DNA of 64,000 bases, from the NCBI RefSeq assembly GCF_016758175.1, contig NZ_QYAB01000001.1, positions 1,075,162 to 1,139,161 of the forward strand, written 5' to 3'. Made by a program: the position numbers and the translations under genes. Below are positions 43,611-51,488 of this stretch, piece after piece. Source of the stretch: Leucobacter zeae (GTDB lineage: Bacteria > Actinomycetota > Actinomycetes > Actinomycetales > Microbacteriaceae). The first letter of the stretch is position 1. Each line of letters starts with the position of its first letter. Under the pieces are notes generated by a model that ran no database searches, was not told the origin of the DNA, and saw nothing but the letters and a program-made list of their open reading frames with translations.

Positions 43611-44739
43611 CGTCGACGGCCCGAGGCGGTTCGGGATCGAGGAGGAGTACCTCCTGCTCGATCGGTGCACGGCGGAGCCCGCCAACCGCGCCGCCGAGCT
43701 GCTGCGCGAGGCCCCCGAGCACCGCGAGGCCGCCGAGCGGGAGTTCTTCTCGAGCCAGCTCGAGACGGCGACGCCGGTCTGCACCGCCGCGGAGGAGGCC
43801 GAGGCGTCGCTCGCGAAGTTCCGGGCGGCGCTGTCGGTCGCCGCAGCGCGCCACGACGTGGTGCTGGCCGGAACCGGCCTCCCGCCTGCCGGGGGCGAGA
43901 CGGCCGGCTCCGTCACACCCCGGCGCCGGTATCGCGAGATCCGCTCCGAAGTGCGTTCCGCAGCCGCGCGCCAGTACGTGACGGGTACTCACGTGCACGT
44001 CGAGATCCCCTCCCGCGAGGCGGGGGTCGAGGTGCTCGCCCGCCTCGCGCGCTGGGCGCCCGCGCTCATCGCGCTCACCGCCAACTCGCCCATCTGGTGC
44101 GGGGCGCCCACGGGATTCGCGAGCTGGCGGCACATCAAGAGCATGGCCTGGCCGCTCTCGGGCTACCCGCCCGAGTTCGCCGACGGGGCCGAGTACGCGG
44201 CGGCGGTCGAGCGGCTGGTCGCGAGCGGAGTCATCCTCGACCCGGGACTGGTGACCTGGGTGGCCCGGCTCTCGGAGAACTTCCCGACCATCGAGCTGCG
44301 CATCGCCGACGCGCAGCTGCGCGTCGGCGATGCGGTCGAGTTCGCCCTGCTGGTGCGTGCGCTCGTCGCGGGGTGCCTCAGGGATGCCGAACGCGGGGTA
44401 CCCCGGCCGCGAATCGCCCCGGGGATGGCCAACGGCGCGATCTGGATGGCCGCGCGCGACGGCCTCGGGGGAGACCTCATCGATCCCGAGACCGGAGCGC
44501 GCACCCCCGCGTTCGAGCACATCGATCGCATGGTGGAGTCGGTGGCCCCGGAGCTGCAGTGCGCCGGGGACCTGGAGCGCGTCGAGCACTACCTGGAGCG
44601 CCGCCGCGCGCAGGGGAGCCCCGCCGAGCGCCAGCTGCTGCGGTTCCGCGAGAGCGGGTTGTTCGGTCTGCTCGACCTGTATCGGGCGGGTACCGAGGAG
44701 GGAATCTGGAGCGAGACCGAGTACCGGCCGGTGGGGTGA
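43600..44739 (+). CDS. ybdK: Carboxylate-amine ligase, glutamate-cysteine-ligase 2 type
   Basis: 379 residues from GTG 43600 (an ATG at 43585 would add five residues); AGGAGG six bases upstream favours the GTG. It matches the YbdK/GCS2 family: RFGIEEEYLLLD at the N terminus, the FFSSQLETATPVC segment, YVTGTHVHVEIPS and ELRIADAQLRVGDAV. These ATP-grasp-like enzymes form gamma-glutamyl bonds, weak glutamate-cysteine ligase activity being known for some. The physiological substrate in actinobacteria is unclear. Stop is followed within eight bases by the topoisomerase start. Confidence 0.88.
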   Translation: MGADVDGPRRFGIEEEYLLLDRCTAEPANRAAELLREAPEHREAAEREFFSSQLETATPVCTAAEEAEASLAKFRAALSVAAARHDVVLAGTGLPPAGGETAGSVTPRRRYREIRSEVRSAAARQYVTGTHVHVEIPSREAGVEVLARLARWAPALIALTANSPIWCGAPTGFASWRHIKSMAWPLSGYPPEFADGAEYAAAVERLVASGVILDPGLVTWVARLSENFPTIELRIADAQLRVGDAVEFALLVRALVAGCLRDAERGVPRPRIAPGMANGAIWMAARDGLGGDLIDPETGARTPAFEHIDRMVESVAPELQCAGDLERVEHYLERRRAQGSPAERQLLRFRESGLFGLLDLYRAGTEEGIWSETEYRPVG

Positions 44740-44746
44740 TTCCCGG

Positions 44747-45739
44747 GTGCCTGCACGGAGGCCGGGTCGTCTCGCGATCTCCCGCGGTGAGCGCGATGGC
44801 GAGCGCGCGTACTGGAAGCGCGGCAGACGGGTCACCGACGCCGGGGTGATCGCCCGTCTCGACGCGCTGGCGATTCCGCCCGCGTGGCGCGAGGTGGAGA
44901 TCGCGGCCTCCCCGAACGCGAAGGTCCAGGCGCGGGGCGTCGACGCGGCCGGACGCGTGCAGACGATCTACCACCCCGCCTACCGCCGACGACGGGAGCG
45001 CGAGAAGTTCGCGCGGATGGAGCGCTTCGCGGAGCGCCTCCCGCGGCTGCGCGTCCAGGTCGACCGCGACCTCAGGCGCCGGACCCTGTGCCGCGCGCGC
45101 GTGGTGGCCGGGGTCGTCCGCCTGATCGACACCGGGCTGCTGCGCGTCGGGAACGCGGAGTACACGAGGCGTCACGGCAGCTACGGGGCGACCACGCTGC
45201 TGAAGCGGCACGCCTCAGTGTCGTCGACGACGGTGACGCTCGACTTCGTCGGCAAGAGCGGGGAGCGTCAGCACCGGAGCATCAGGGATCCGCGGCTCGC
45301 GCGCCTCGTCGCGCGGTTGATGACGCTGCCCGGCGAGGCGCTCTTCCAGTACACGGACGGGGATCGCATCTTCCCGGTCGGCAGCCAGCACGTCAACGCC
45401 TACCTGCAGCGGTACGCCGGCGCGGAGTTCTCGGCCAAGGACTTCCGCACTTGGGGCGCGACCAGGATCGCCGCCGATGCGCTGCTCGAGGAGCACGCTG
45501 ACGGGCTCGCGGATCCCGACCGCAGGGCCGCGGCCCTGCGGAGGATCGTGCGGGGCGTATCCGAGGAGCTCGGCAACACTCCGGCGGTGACCCGCGCGTC
45601 GTACATCGATCCGCGGGTGCTCCGCGCGGCGGACGACGCCGCGCTGCTCGACCGGATCCGGCGGCGGCGCGGCCGGCTGCGCGAGCGCCGCACCCGGAGC
45701 CGGGCCGAGCAGATCGCGCTCGCCGTGCTCACGGGCTGA
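44747..45739 (+). CDS. DNA topoisomerase IB
   Basis: 330 residues, the poxvirus-like bacterial topoisomerase IB. The N-terminal beta domain has RRVTDAGVIARLDALAIPPAW and IYHPAYRRRREREKFARM. The catalytic domain has RVGNAEYTRRHGSYGATTL, the conserved KDFRTWGAT and the nucleophile Tyr286 in TRASYIDP. It relaxes supercoils through a 3'-phosphotyrosine intermediate. GTG 44747 is preceded by a short gap after ybdK, so the two share transcripts. Such genes are common in stress islands of actinobacteria. Confidence 0.92.
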   Translation: MPARRPGRLAISRGERDGERAYWKRGRRVTDAGVIARLDALAIPPAWREVEIAASPNAKVQARGVDAAGRVQTIYHPAYRRRREREKFARMERFAERLPRLRVQVDRDLRRRTLCRARVVAGVVRLIDTGLLRVGNAEYTRRHGSYGATTLLKRHASVSSTTVTLDFVGKSGERQHRSIRDPRLARLVARLMTLPGEALFQYTDGDRIFPVGSQHVNAYLQRYAGAEFSAKDFRTWGATRIAADALLEEHADGLADPDRRAAALRRIVRGVSEELGNTPAVTRASYIDPRVLRAADDAALLDRIRRRRGRLRERRTRSRAEQIALAVLTG

Positions 45740-45781
45740 CCGGCGCGGAGATCTCCGACGCCGCGGAGCGCGTTCCCCGGA

Positions 45782-46036
45782 TCATTCCCGGCGCTCGAGC
45801 CCGAGCCCGACGAGCATCAGCATCGGGGCGGCCTCCCCGAGCATGTGGCCGAGGCGCTCCGGCACCGATCCGGCCCCGTCGCGTCCAGAGAACAGCCGGA
45901 CGAGCCACGAGAGCCCCAGCAGCGCGAGGGCGGCGACGAACGCGTGACGGCCGCGCACTCCTCTGCGGTGGAGCGCGCGCATCGGATCCCGCGTCCGCGC
46001 AGCGGCGCGCTTCGCATCGGTGAGATTGAGCTTCAT
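45782..46036 (-). CDS. Small hypothetical membrane protein
   Basis: 84 residues with a basic N-terminal half (RGVRGRHAFVA) and two hydrophobic stretches (AFVAALALLGLSWLVRLF; AAPMLMLVGLGLE). Function unknown. ATG 46036 is nine bases after AGGGAG on the reverse strand, better than the ATG two codons earlier. It is convergent with topoisomerase IB and divergent from the Rieske oxidoreductase. Confidence 0.5.
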   Translation of the reverse strand: MKLNLTDAKRAAARTRDPMRALHRRGVRGRHAFVAALALLGLSWLVRLFSGRDGAGSVPERLGHMLGEAAPMLMLVGLGLERRE

Positions 46037-46127
46037 CTCCATGATCTCCCTGCTTCCCGGGCCCGTACCGAGCCCCATCGGTCGTACGGGTTCAGCCTGG
46101 TCCCGCCGTGATGCACGCGGCACGCCC

Positions 46128-46156
46128 TTGCCTCGATCGGCGAACTGGCCTACAGT
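46128..46156 (+). promoter_or_regulatory. Promoter of Rieske-FAD oxidoreductase
   Basis: TTGCCT (46128-46133) and TACAGT (46151-46156) with a 17-base spacer. A nine-bp hairpin (46160-46168 with 46171-46179) starts right after the -10 box, near the transcription start. Confidence 0.55.
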
Positions 46157-46273
46157 CGCGCGCCCGCGTTCGCGGGCGCCTCCGACCGCGGTCCCGAACC
46201 CGTGCCGGCCGTCGGGTCGGCGCGATGTCAAGGGGGTCGCGCCGGCGAACCCGGGCGACCTAGCTTCGCGAGC

Positions 46274-47881
46274 ATGGTCATGCAACGCAGCCCGCACTCC
46301 TTCGAAGCACCCGAGTCGCTCTGGCGGAGGACGGGCCCGAGCATCCCGGCGGACGATGCGCCGGGCGGGGCCGCCGATGCGGTCGTGGTGGGCGCCGGTC
46401 TCACCGGCCTCACGACGGCGGTCCTCCTCGCGCGGGCGGGACTCGGCGTCGTCGTGCTCGAGGCGCGGGAGACGGGCGCGGTCACGACGGGGGGAACGAC
46501 GGGCAAGCTGAGCCTGCTGCAGGGGACGCGATTCTCGGAGATCCGCGAGCGCGCGGGCGACGCAGTGGTGCAGGCCTACGCCACGGCGAACCTCGAGGGC
46601 CAGGCGTGGCTCGCGCGCGAGCTCGAGCACCGCGGCGCGCCCGCGGAGCGACGGCAGGCATGGACCTACGCCGAAGACGGCACGGGCATGCGGAGCCTGG
46701 AGCGCGAGCTCGAGGCGGCGACCATCGCGGGCGTCGCCGGCATCGCGCTGACGAACACCGATCTGCCCTTCCCGACCGCCGGTGCTCTCGTGCTCGACGG
46801 TCAGCTGCTGCTGCACCCGATGCGCGTGCTCGCGGTGCTCGCCGAGGAACTGCGCGAGCGCGGAGGCCGACTCGTCGAGCGCAGCCGCGTCAGGCGCGTC
46901 GAACGGCGCGGGGGGCGCGTGGACGTGTCGGGAGCCTTCGGCACCGTCGTCGCGGACACCTGCGTGCTGGCCACCGGGACGCCGATCCTCGACCGCGGCA
47001 TGTTCTTCGCGAGGCTCGAACCGGAGCGGGAGTTCGTCGCGGCGTACCGTCTGCTCGAGTCCTCGCCGCCATCCGGGATGTATCTGTCGGTCGACGCTCC
47101 GACGCGATCGCTGCGGCCGGCATCGGATGCCCACGGAGAGGAGCTGCTGCTCGTGGGAGGCGCTGGCCACACGACCGGGCGCGCGACGGACCCGGTCGGC
47201 GAACTCCGGGGGATCGAGGCCTGGACGACGCAGCATTTCGGCGGCGCTGCGCGGCAGTGCTGGTGGGCGGCGCAGGACTACCGAAGCCACAACCGGCTCC
47301 CCTATGCGGGCCCGCTCGCCGGAGGAGGAGGCCGTATCTTCACGGCCACGGGCTATGCGAAGTGGGGCATGAGCAATGCGGTGGCGGCAGCGCTCACGAT
47401 CGCCGCGGATGTGCTCGATGGCGACCTGCGTTGGGCGGAGGAGCTCCGCTCCTTCCACGCGAGCGGGGAGACCCTTCGCGAGACCGTCGCCGCCAACGCG
47501 TCGGTCGCAGCGCGCCTCGTGGTCGACCGAGTGGCGGCGGCGATCCCGGATCGAGCTGCGAGTCGAGCGGACGGCCGGGAACCCGAGGTGCTCGCGGGCC
47601 CGGAACCGGATCACGCCCGGGATCCGGAAGAGGGGGCCGGCAGGATCGAAGGAGGCGGAGGGACACCGGTCGCTGCCTCGCGCGTCGACGGCCGCGTCTG
47701 CCGGGTCTCCGGGATCTGCACGCACCTGGGGGGCGTGCTGCGGTGGAACGACGCGGAGCGTTCATGGGACTGCCCGCTGCACGGGTCGCGCTTCGATCCG
47801 GACGGGTCGGTGCTCGAAGGACCCGCCGTCGACGACCTCGAACCCCGTCAGCCCGCGGAGTCCGGCTCCGACTCGAAGTGA
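46274..47881 (+). CDS. FAD-dependent oxidoreductase with C-terminal Rieske domain
   Basis: 535 residues. Residues ~35-400 are a DAO-type flavoprotein with VVVGAGLTGLTTAVLLARAG and later TGYAKWGMSNAVAAALTIA; residues ~455-520 are a Rieske 2Fe-2S domain with CTHLGG and CPLHGSRFD providing two Cys and two His. The same domain order occurs in Bacillus YhfW-like proteins. It likely oxidises an amine or amino-acid-like substrate with electron passage to the cluster; substrate unknown. The start could be ATG 46274 or 46280. Its 3' end overlaps the convergent DUF6098-like gene by 34 bases. Confidence 0.87.
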   Translation: MVMQRSPHSFEAPESLWRRTGPSIPADDAPGGAADAVVVGAGLTGLTTAVLLARAGLGVVVLEARETGAVTTGGTTGKLSLLQGTRFSEIRERAGDAVVQAYATANLEGQAWLARELEHRGAPAERRQAWTYAEDGTGMRSLERELEAATIAGVAGIALTNTDLPFPTAGALVLDGQLLLHPMRVLAVLAEELRERGGRLVERSRVRRVERRGGRVDVSGAFGTVVADTCVLATGTPILDRGMFFARLEPEREFVAAYRLLESSPPSGMYLSVDAPTRSLRPASDAHGEELLLVGGAGHTTGRATDPVGELRGIEAWTTQHFGGAARQCWWAAQDYRSHNRLPYAGPLAGGGGRIFTATGYAKWGMSNAVAAALTIAADVLDGDLRWAEELRSFHASGETLRETVAANASVAARLVVDRVAAAIPDRAASRADGREPEVLAGPEPDHARDPEEGAGRIEGGGGTPVAASRVDGRVCRVSGICTHLGGVLRWNDAERSWDCPLHGSRFDPDGSVLEGPAVDDLEPRQPAESGSDSK

Positions 47882-48306
47882 CGACGGTAGCGCTCCTCGG
47901 CCTCGGCCAGCAGCCCGGGCGAGAGCCTCGCGACGGCGACCGGATCGCCGATCAGGGGTTCGCAGTCCGGACCGCGCCCGTTCAGCCTGCCCGTGAGCAC
48001 CCAGGCGAAGCGCTCGGGGTGCTGCGCGACGAGCCGGCGGTAGCGGCGGAGCTGCCTGGCGAGCCAGTCGGAGACCGGGCGGTGCCACCACTGCTCCGGC
48101 TGGAGCGGCTCGACTGGGAGCCCGGGGAGCTCCAGCCCGCTCTCGGCATCCCTGGCCGCCTCGGAGAGGTCGGTCGTCGGACCCTCCGAATAGCGGACGT
48201 GGAGGTCGGGGAACCTCCGCAGCGTCGCCTCGAGCGCGTACATCGAGTCGATGGGATCGAGTTCGAAGACGTCATCCGTCCCGGTTTCGAGCGTCTGCTG
48301 GTCCAT
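47848..48306 (-). CDS. DUF6098-like hypothetical protein
   Basis: 152 residues, no membrane segment. The pattern PDLHVRYSEGP ... LPGLPVEPLQPEQWW ... VSDWLARQLRRYRRL ... WVLTGRLNGRGPDCEPLI matches the DUF6098 family as I remember it, found mainly in actinobacteria, function unknown. ATG 48306. It is convergent with the Rieske gene and overlaps its end. Neighbouring stress-type genes suggest a related role but nothing more. Confidence 0.65.
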   Translation of the reverse strand: MDQQTLETGTDDVFELDPIDSMYALEATLRRFPDLHVRYSEGPTTDLSEAARDAESGLELPGLPVEPLQPEQWWHRPVSDWLARQLRRYRRLVAQHPERFAWVLTGRLNGRGPDCEPLIGDPVAVARLSPGLLAEAEERYRRHFESEPDSAG

Positions 48307-48362
48307 GTGCGATGCCTCTCTGTGCGGTGATTCTCGAATGCGCGACGGCGGTCGAGGCGCGG

Positions 48363-49034
48363 TCACTCCGACTCGACGGCGCTCTGGTCGTGGGGCGCGC
48401 CGACCGGTTTCGACTCCGCGGAACCGCGCTGCCGCAGGAAGATCGAGAACGCGACCATGCTGCCGACGGCGAGCAGCTCGGACTGCCAGTTCTGCAGGGT
48501 GCGGTTCCAGAAGTCGGCCGAGCCGAGGTACTCGACGAAGGTCACTTCGGGCAGCCCGTGCTGCAGCTGCTCGTCGTTGAACACAGTGGTGCCCGCGATC
48601 CCCTGCACGAGCCACGAGAGCACGAAGACCGCCCCCATGACGAGCAGCAGCGAGTTGCCGTAGATCCGGAGCCGCCAGCCTCCGAGCCTGGCCCAGCGGG
48701 GCGAATCGTCCCGGGCGTACGCGCCGACCCGTTGATCCTCGTCGCTGCCGCGGCCCTCGTCGCCCGGCTTCTTCGACTCCGGCGAGCCGCGCTGCACGAG
48801 CCACACGGTCGCGAGGATGAACAGGAAGAACTGCAGGTACTCGGACTGCCAGTTCTCCGCGACGTCGACGACGAAGTCGGACGACGCGACGAATCCGATC
48901 CAGTCGGTGGTCGGAGCTCCGTGCGCCGACTGGTCCTCGTTGTACGCGATCAGGCCGGCGACTGACTGGCCGGCGAGCGAGAGCAGGAACGCCGCGCCGA
49001 ACGCGATGGACAGGGCGTGGTCGCGCAGGCGCAC
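48363..49034 (-). CDS. DUF6766 membrane protein with internal duplication
   Basis: 223 residues, four membrane helices in two similar halves: AYNEDQSAHG, WQSEYLQFFLF and QRGSPESKKPG in the first match VFNDEQLQHG, WQSELLAVGSM and QRGSAESKPVG in the second. This is the DUF6766 family of unknown function. The GTG start at 49034 has GGGAGG nine bases upstream. The stop of a 27-codon membrane microORF (49037-49120) lies two bases before it, suggesting translational coupling. Confidence 0.85.
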   Translation of the reverse strand: MRLRDHALSIAFGAAFLLSLAGQSVAGLIAYNEDQSAHGAPTTDWIGFVASSDFVVDVAENWQSEYLQFFLFILATVWLVQRGSPESKKPGDEGRGSDEDQRVGAYARDDSPRWARLGGWRLRIYGNSLLLVMGAVFVLSWLVQGIAGTTVFNDEQLQHGLPEVTFVEYLGSADFWNRTLQNWQSELLAVGSMVAFSIFLRQRGSAESKPVGAPHDQSAVESE

Positions 49035-49036
49035 GG

Positions 49037-49120
49037 TTACCGACCTCCCAGACTGACGGCGAGCATTGCGGCGAGGCCGACGACGACCACCGCGATCCAG
49101 AACCAGAACACCGATCTCAT
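49037..49120 (-). CDS. 27-residue single-helix membrane microprotein (candidate)
   Basis: ATG 49120 opens a 27-codon frame encoding MRSVFWFWIAVVVVGLAAML and a short polar end; almost all of it is one membrane helix. The stop TAA at 49037-49039 is two bases before the GTG of the DUF6766 gene and overlaps its ribosome-binding region, as in coupled small membrane partners. No clear ribosome binding site is seen for it. It is below normal annotation limits, so it may be a leader peptide or a real subunit. Confidence 0.45.
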   Translation of the reverse strand: MRSVFWFWIAVVVVGLAAMLAVSLGGR

Positions 49121-49406
49121 GCCGCGATGGTACGGAGCGGCGACCGGCCGCGGCAGCCCCCTTGCGGCCCCGCGCGAGGTGTGCCAAGCGGCCGCGGGCG
49201 TTCCGCGAGTCGGTGCGCGAGCGGCGTCGACCGGGCGGGGCGGGGCAGGGTAGCCCCCGGCCGGGCGGAAGTCGAGGGGATCCCACGGAGCGGGCTCCGG
49301 GTCTAGCGTCGGGGGTGCCGCTCCGGGTCGCGCAGCCCGCGTATTCGGGCGAGCAGGGCCCGTGTAGTCGGGCGAGCAGGAGGACATCAGGAGAGGAGCG
49401 GAGACG

Positions 49407-49664
49407 ATGCCGAGACCGCAATTGAAGGACGAAGAGCTCTACGAACGCCTGCGCGACGAGGGTGCATCTGCCGAGAAGGCCGCGCGGATCTCGAATGCCG
49501 CCGCCAAGGAGGGGCGCTCGACGATCGGGAAGCGCGGCGGGCGCGCCGAGGACTACGAGGACCGGACCGTCCCCGAGCTTCGCGAGCGGGCCAGAGAGCT
49601 CGGCATCACGGGCGTGTCCCGCATGCGCAAGGCCGAACTGATCCGCGAGCTGCGCGAGCACTGA
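49407..49664 (+). CDS. DUF7218 / Rho-N-like small basic protein
   Basis: 85 residues. The N-terminal half (LKDEELYERLRDEGASAEKA ... ISNAAAKEGRS) fits DUF7218, and the C-terminal TVPELRERARELGITGVSRM is a Rho N-terminal (SAP-like) fold that binds nucleic acid. AGGAGAGGAG precedes the ATG. The gene is followed by an SDR gene 47 bases later, in a region of stress-type proteins. Confidence 0.8.
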   Translation: MPRPQLKDEELYERLRDEGASAEKAARISNAAAKEGRSTIGKRGGRAEDYEDRTVPELRERARELGITGVSRMRKAELIRELREH

Positions 49665-49711
49665 ATCCGCACCCGCCCGCACGACCGACCCGTACTACCG
49701 AGGAGGACGAC

Positions 49712-50593
49712 ATGAACCCGATGCAGGATCCACGGACGAAATACGCGACGCCGCCGTTCCCGGCGCAGCAGCAGCCGGGGCAGCCCGGACGGACCGGGCT
49801 GATGGATCCGGTACCGGACCACGGCGAGGAGGACTACCGGGGGCGGGAGCGCCTCGTGGGCCGCTGCGCGCTCATCACCGGGGGCGACTCGGGGATCGGA
49901 CGCGCCGTCGCGATCGCCTACGCGCGCGAGGGAGCCGACATCGCGCTGTCGTTCCTTCCCGAAGAGCAGGAGGACGCAGAGTCCACGGCGGCGCTGATCG
50001 AGCAGGCCGGGCGGACGTGCGTGCTGATCCCGAGGGATCTGCGCGAGGAATCCGCCTGTATCGAGACGGTCGCCGAAGCGGTCGCGGGGCTCGGGGGGAT
50101 CGACCTTCTGGTGCTCAACGCCGGCGTGCAGCGCGAGCGCTCCGCCGACGCGGACATCGACCGGGACGCGATCCTCGACGTCTTCACGACCAACCTCGTG
50201 GCCCCGCTGATCCTCATGCGCGAGGCGGCTCCGCATCTGAACCCGGGGTCGAGCGTCATCGTCACCGCATCGATCCAGTCCTTCAACCCGTCGCCCGACC
50301 TGCTCGACTACGCCATGACGAAGGCGGCGCTCGTCGCCTTCACCCGCGCGCTCGCCGTCGAGCAGGGGAGCCGCGGCGTGCGGGTCAACGCCGTCGCGCC
50401 CGGCCCGATCTGGACGCCCCTCATCCCGGCGACCGGATGGGACGAGAAGGTCGTCCACTTCGGCGAGGACACGCCTCTGGGCCGCCCCGGCCAGCCCGCG
50501 GAACTCGCAGGAGCCTACGTGTACCTCGCCTCGGAGGAGGCGTCGTACGTCTCGGGGGCGGTGCTCCCGGTCACCGGAGGCAAGCACCCCTGA
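49712..50593 (+). CDS. SDR family oxidoreductase (glucose-1-dehydrogenase/YhdF-like)
   Basis: 293 residues with the long N-terminal extension typical of the general-stress SDR subgroup (QDPRTKYATPPFPAQQQPG ... MDPVPDHGEEDYRG). Catalytic elements: ALITGGDSGIGRAVAIAYAR, LNAGVQ, SIQSFN, YAMTKAALVAF, and PGPIWTPLIPATGW, ending YVSGAVLPVTGGKHP. NAD(P)-dependent; substrate not known. AGGAGGACGAC lies before the ATG. A TetR regulator follows 34 bases after. Confidence 0.88.
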   Translation: MNPMQDPRTKYATPPFPAQQQPGQPGRTGLMDPVPDHGEEDYRGRERLVGRCALITGGDSGIGRAVAIAYAREGADIALSFLPEEQEDAESTAALIEQAGRTCVLIPRDLREESACIETVAEAVAGLGGIDLLVLNAGVQRERSADADIDRDAILDVFTTNLVAPLILMREAAPHLNPGSSVIVTASIQSFNPSPDLLDYAMTKAALVAFTRALAVEQGSRGVRVNAVAPGPIWTPLIPATGWDEKVVHFGEDTPLGRPGQPAELAGAYVYLASEEASYVSGAVLPVTGGKHP

Positions 50594-50627
50594 ACGCGGT
50601 CGCGGCGGCGGTCGGTACGCTGGAGGC

Positions 50628-51197
50628 ATGGCAGCTACCTCATCCGCCCGCGGGCGTCCGCCCGCTTCGTCGCGGGAGATGCTCGCTGATGCCGCGGGCG
50701 ACCTGTTCCTGGAGCAGGGATACGAGGCGACCTCGATCGCCGAGATCGCCCGCCGCGCCGGCGTGAGCCGCTCGAGCTTCTTCAACTACTTCACCAACAA
50801 GGCCGAGATCCTCTGGTTCGTGTTCGACCGCCGGGTGGAGGCGCTGGAGGCGGTGCTGGCCGACCCCGGCACGCCGCTCGCCGAGGCGCTTCCCGCGTTC
50901 GCCGTCGGGGCCCCTCCGGATCTGCTCGCGCTCGCGATCGTCGACGCGCGCACGATGGGGGTGGAGGACGAGCTGCTGGCCGGCCGCGCGGCGCGTCAGC
51001 AGCGTATCGCAGCTGCCATCGCGTCGCGCCTCGAGCGCGACGGCGCGGACCGGATTCGCGCCGAGATCCGGGCCGCTGCATACGCGGGCGCGCTCGTGGC
51101 CGCGGTCTGGCGCTGGGCCGACCTCGGCGCGGGGCGCCACGACCTGGCCGACGTGCTCGCCGAGTCGCTCGACGCCGCCCGCGACGTGCTGCGCTGA
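50628..51197 (+). CDS. TetR-family regulator
   Basis: 189 residues. N-terminal TetR HTH at about 15-60 (REMLADAAGDLFLEQGYEAT, IAEIARRAGVSRSSFFNYF), then a helical ligand/dimer domain. ATG 50628 lies six bases after TACGCT (50616-50621), indicating a leaderless transcript. It may control the SDR gene upstream or a distant target; no dyad is obvious at its own promoter. Confidence 0.85.
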   Translation: MAATSSARGRPPASSREMLADAAGDLFLEQGYEATSIAEIARRAGVSRSSFFNYFTNKAEILWFVFDRRVEALEAVLADPGTPLAEALPAFAVGAPPDLLALAIVDARTMGVEDELLAGRAARQQRIAAAIASRLERDGADRIRAEIRAAAYAGALVAAVWRWADLGAGRHDLADVLAESLDAARDVLR

Positions 51198-51259
51198 CGT
51201 CCGCGCGGCTCGGCCTCGTCCGGTCCCGCGTCGCGTGCGCGTGCCTGCCTGCGGCGTCC

Positions 51260-51301
51260 GCATGCCGGCCTGCGCCGTCCGCATGCCGGCCTGCGCCGTC
51301 C
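51260..51301. repeat. Short 21-bp tandem repeat
   Basis: Two exact copies of a 21-base unit (51260-51280 and 51281-51301) of the type GCATGCCGGCCTGCG..., with a partial copy before them at 51244-51259. They lie in the 291-base gap between the convergent TetR and nitrilase genes. Confidence 0.75.
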
Positions 51302-51332
51302 GCGCCGACCGCAGCTGCGAGCATCCCTGACG

Positions 51333-51382
51333 GAACTCGATTCGGCCCCGTTCGCGACCGGGAACGGGGCCGAATCGAGTTC
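51333..51382. terminator. Perfect 21-bp hairpin between convergent genes
   Basis: Arms 51333-51353 (GAACTCGATTCGGCCCC...) and 51362-51382 are perfect complements around an eight-base loop GCGACCGG. It probably terminates transcription from both the TetR and nitrilase sides. Confidence 0.75.
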
Positions 51383-51488
51383 GCGGCGGGATCCTGCGGC
51401 CCCGAAGGATCCCGCTGGGTCGTGCTGGGAGCTGTGGGATCCTGCTGGGCGCCCCGGGGTCCGGATGCGGGCCGCGGACCTTCGAGCG

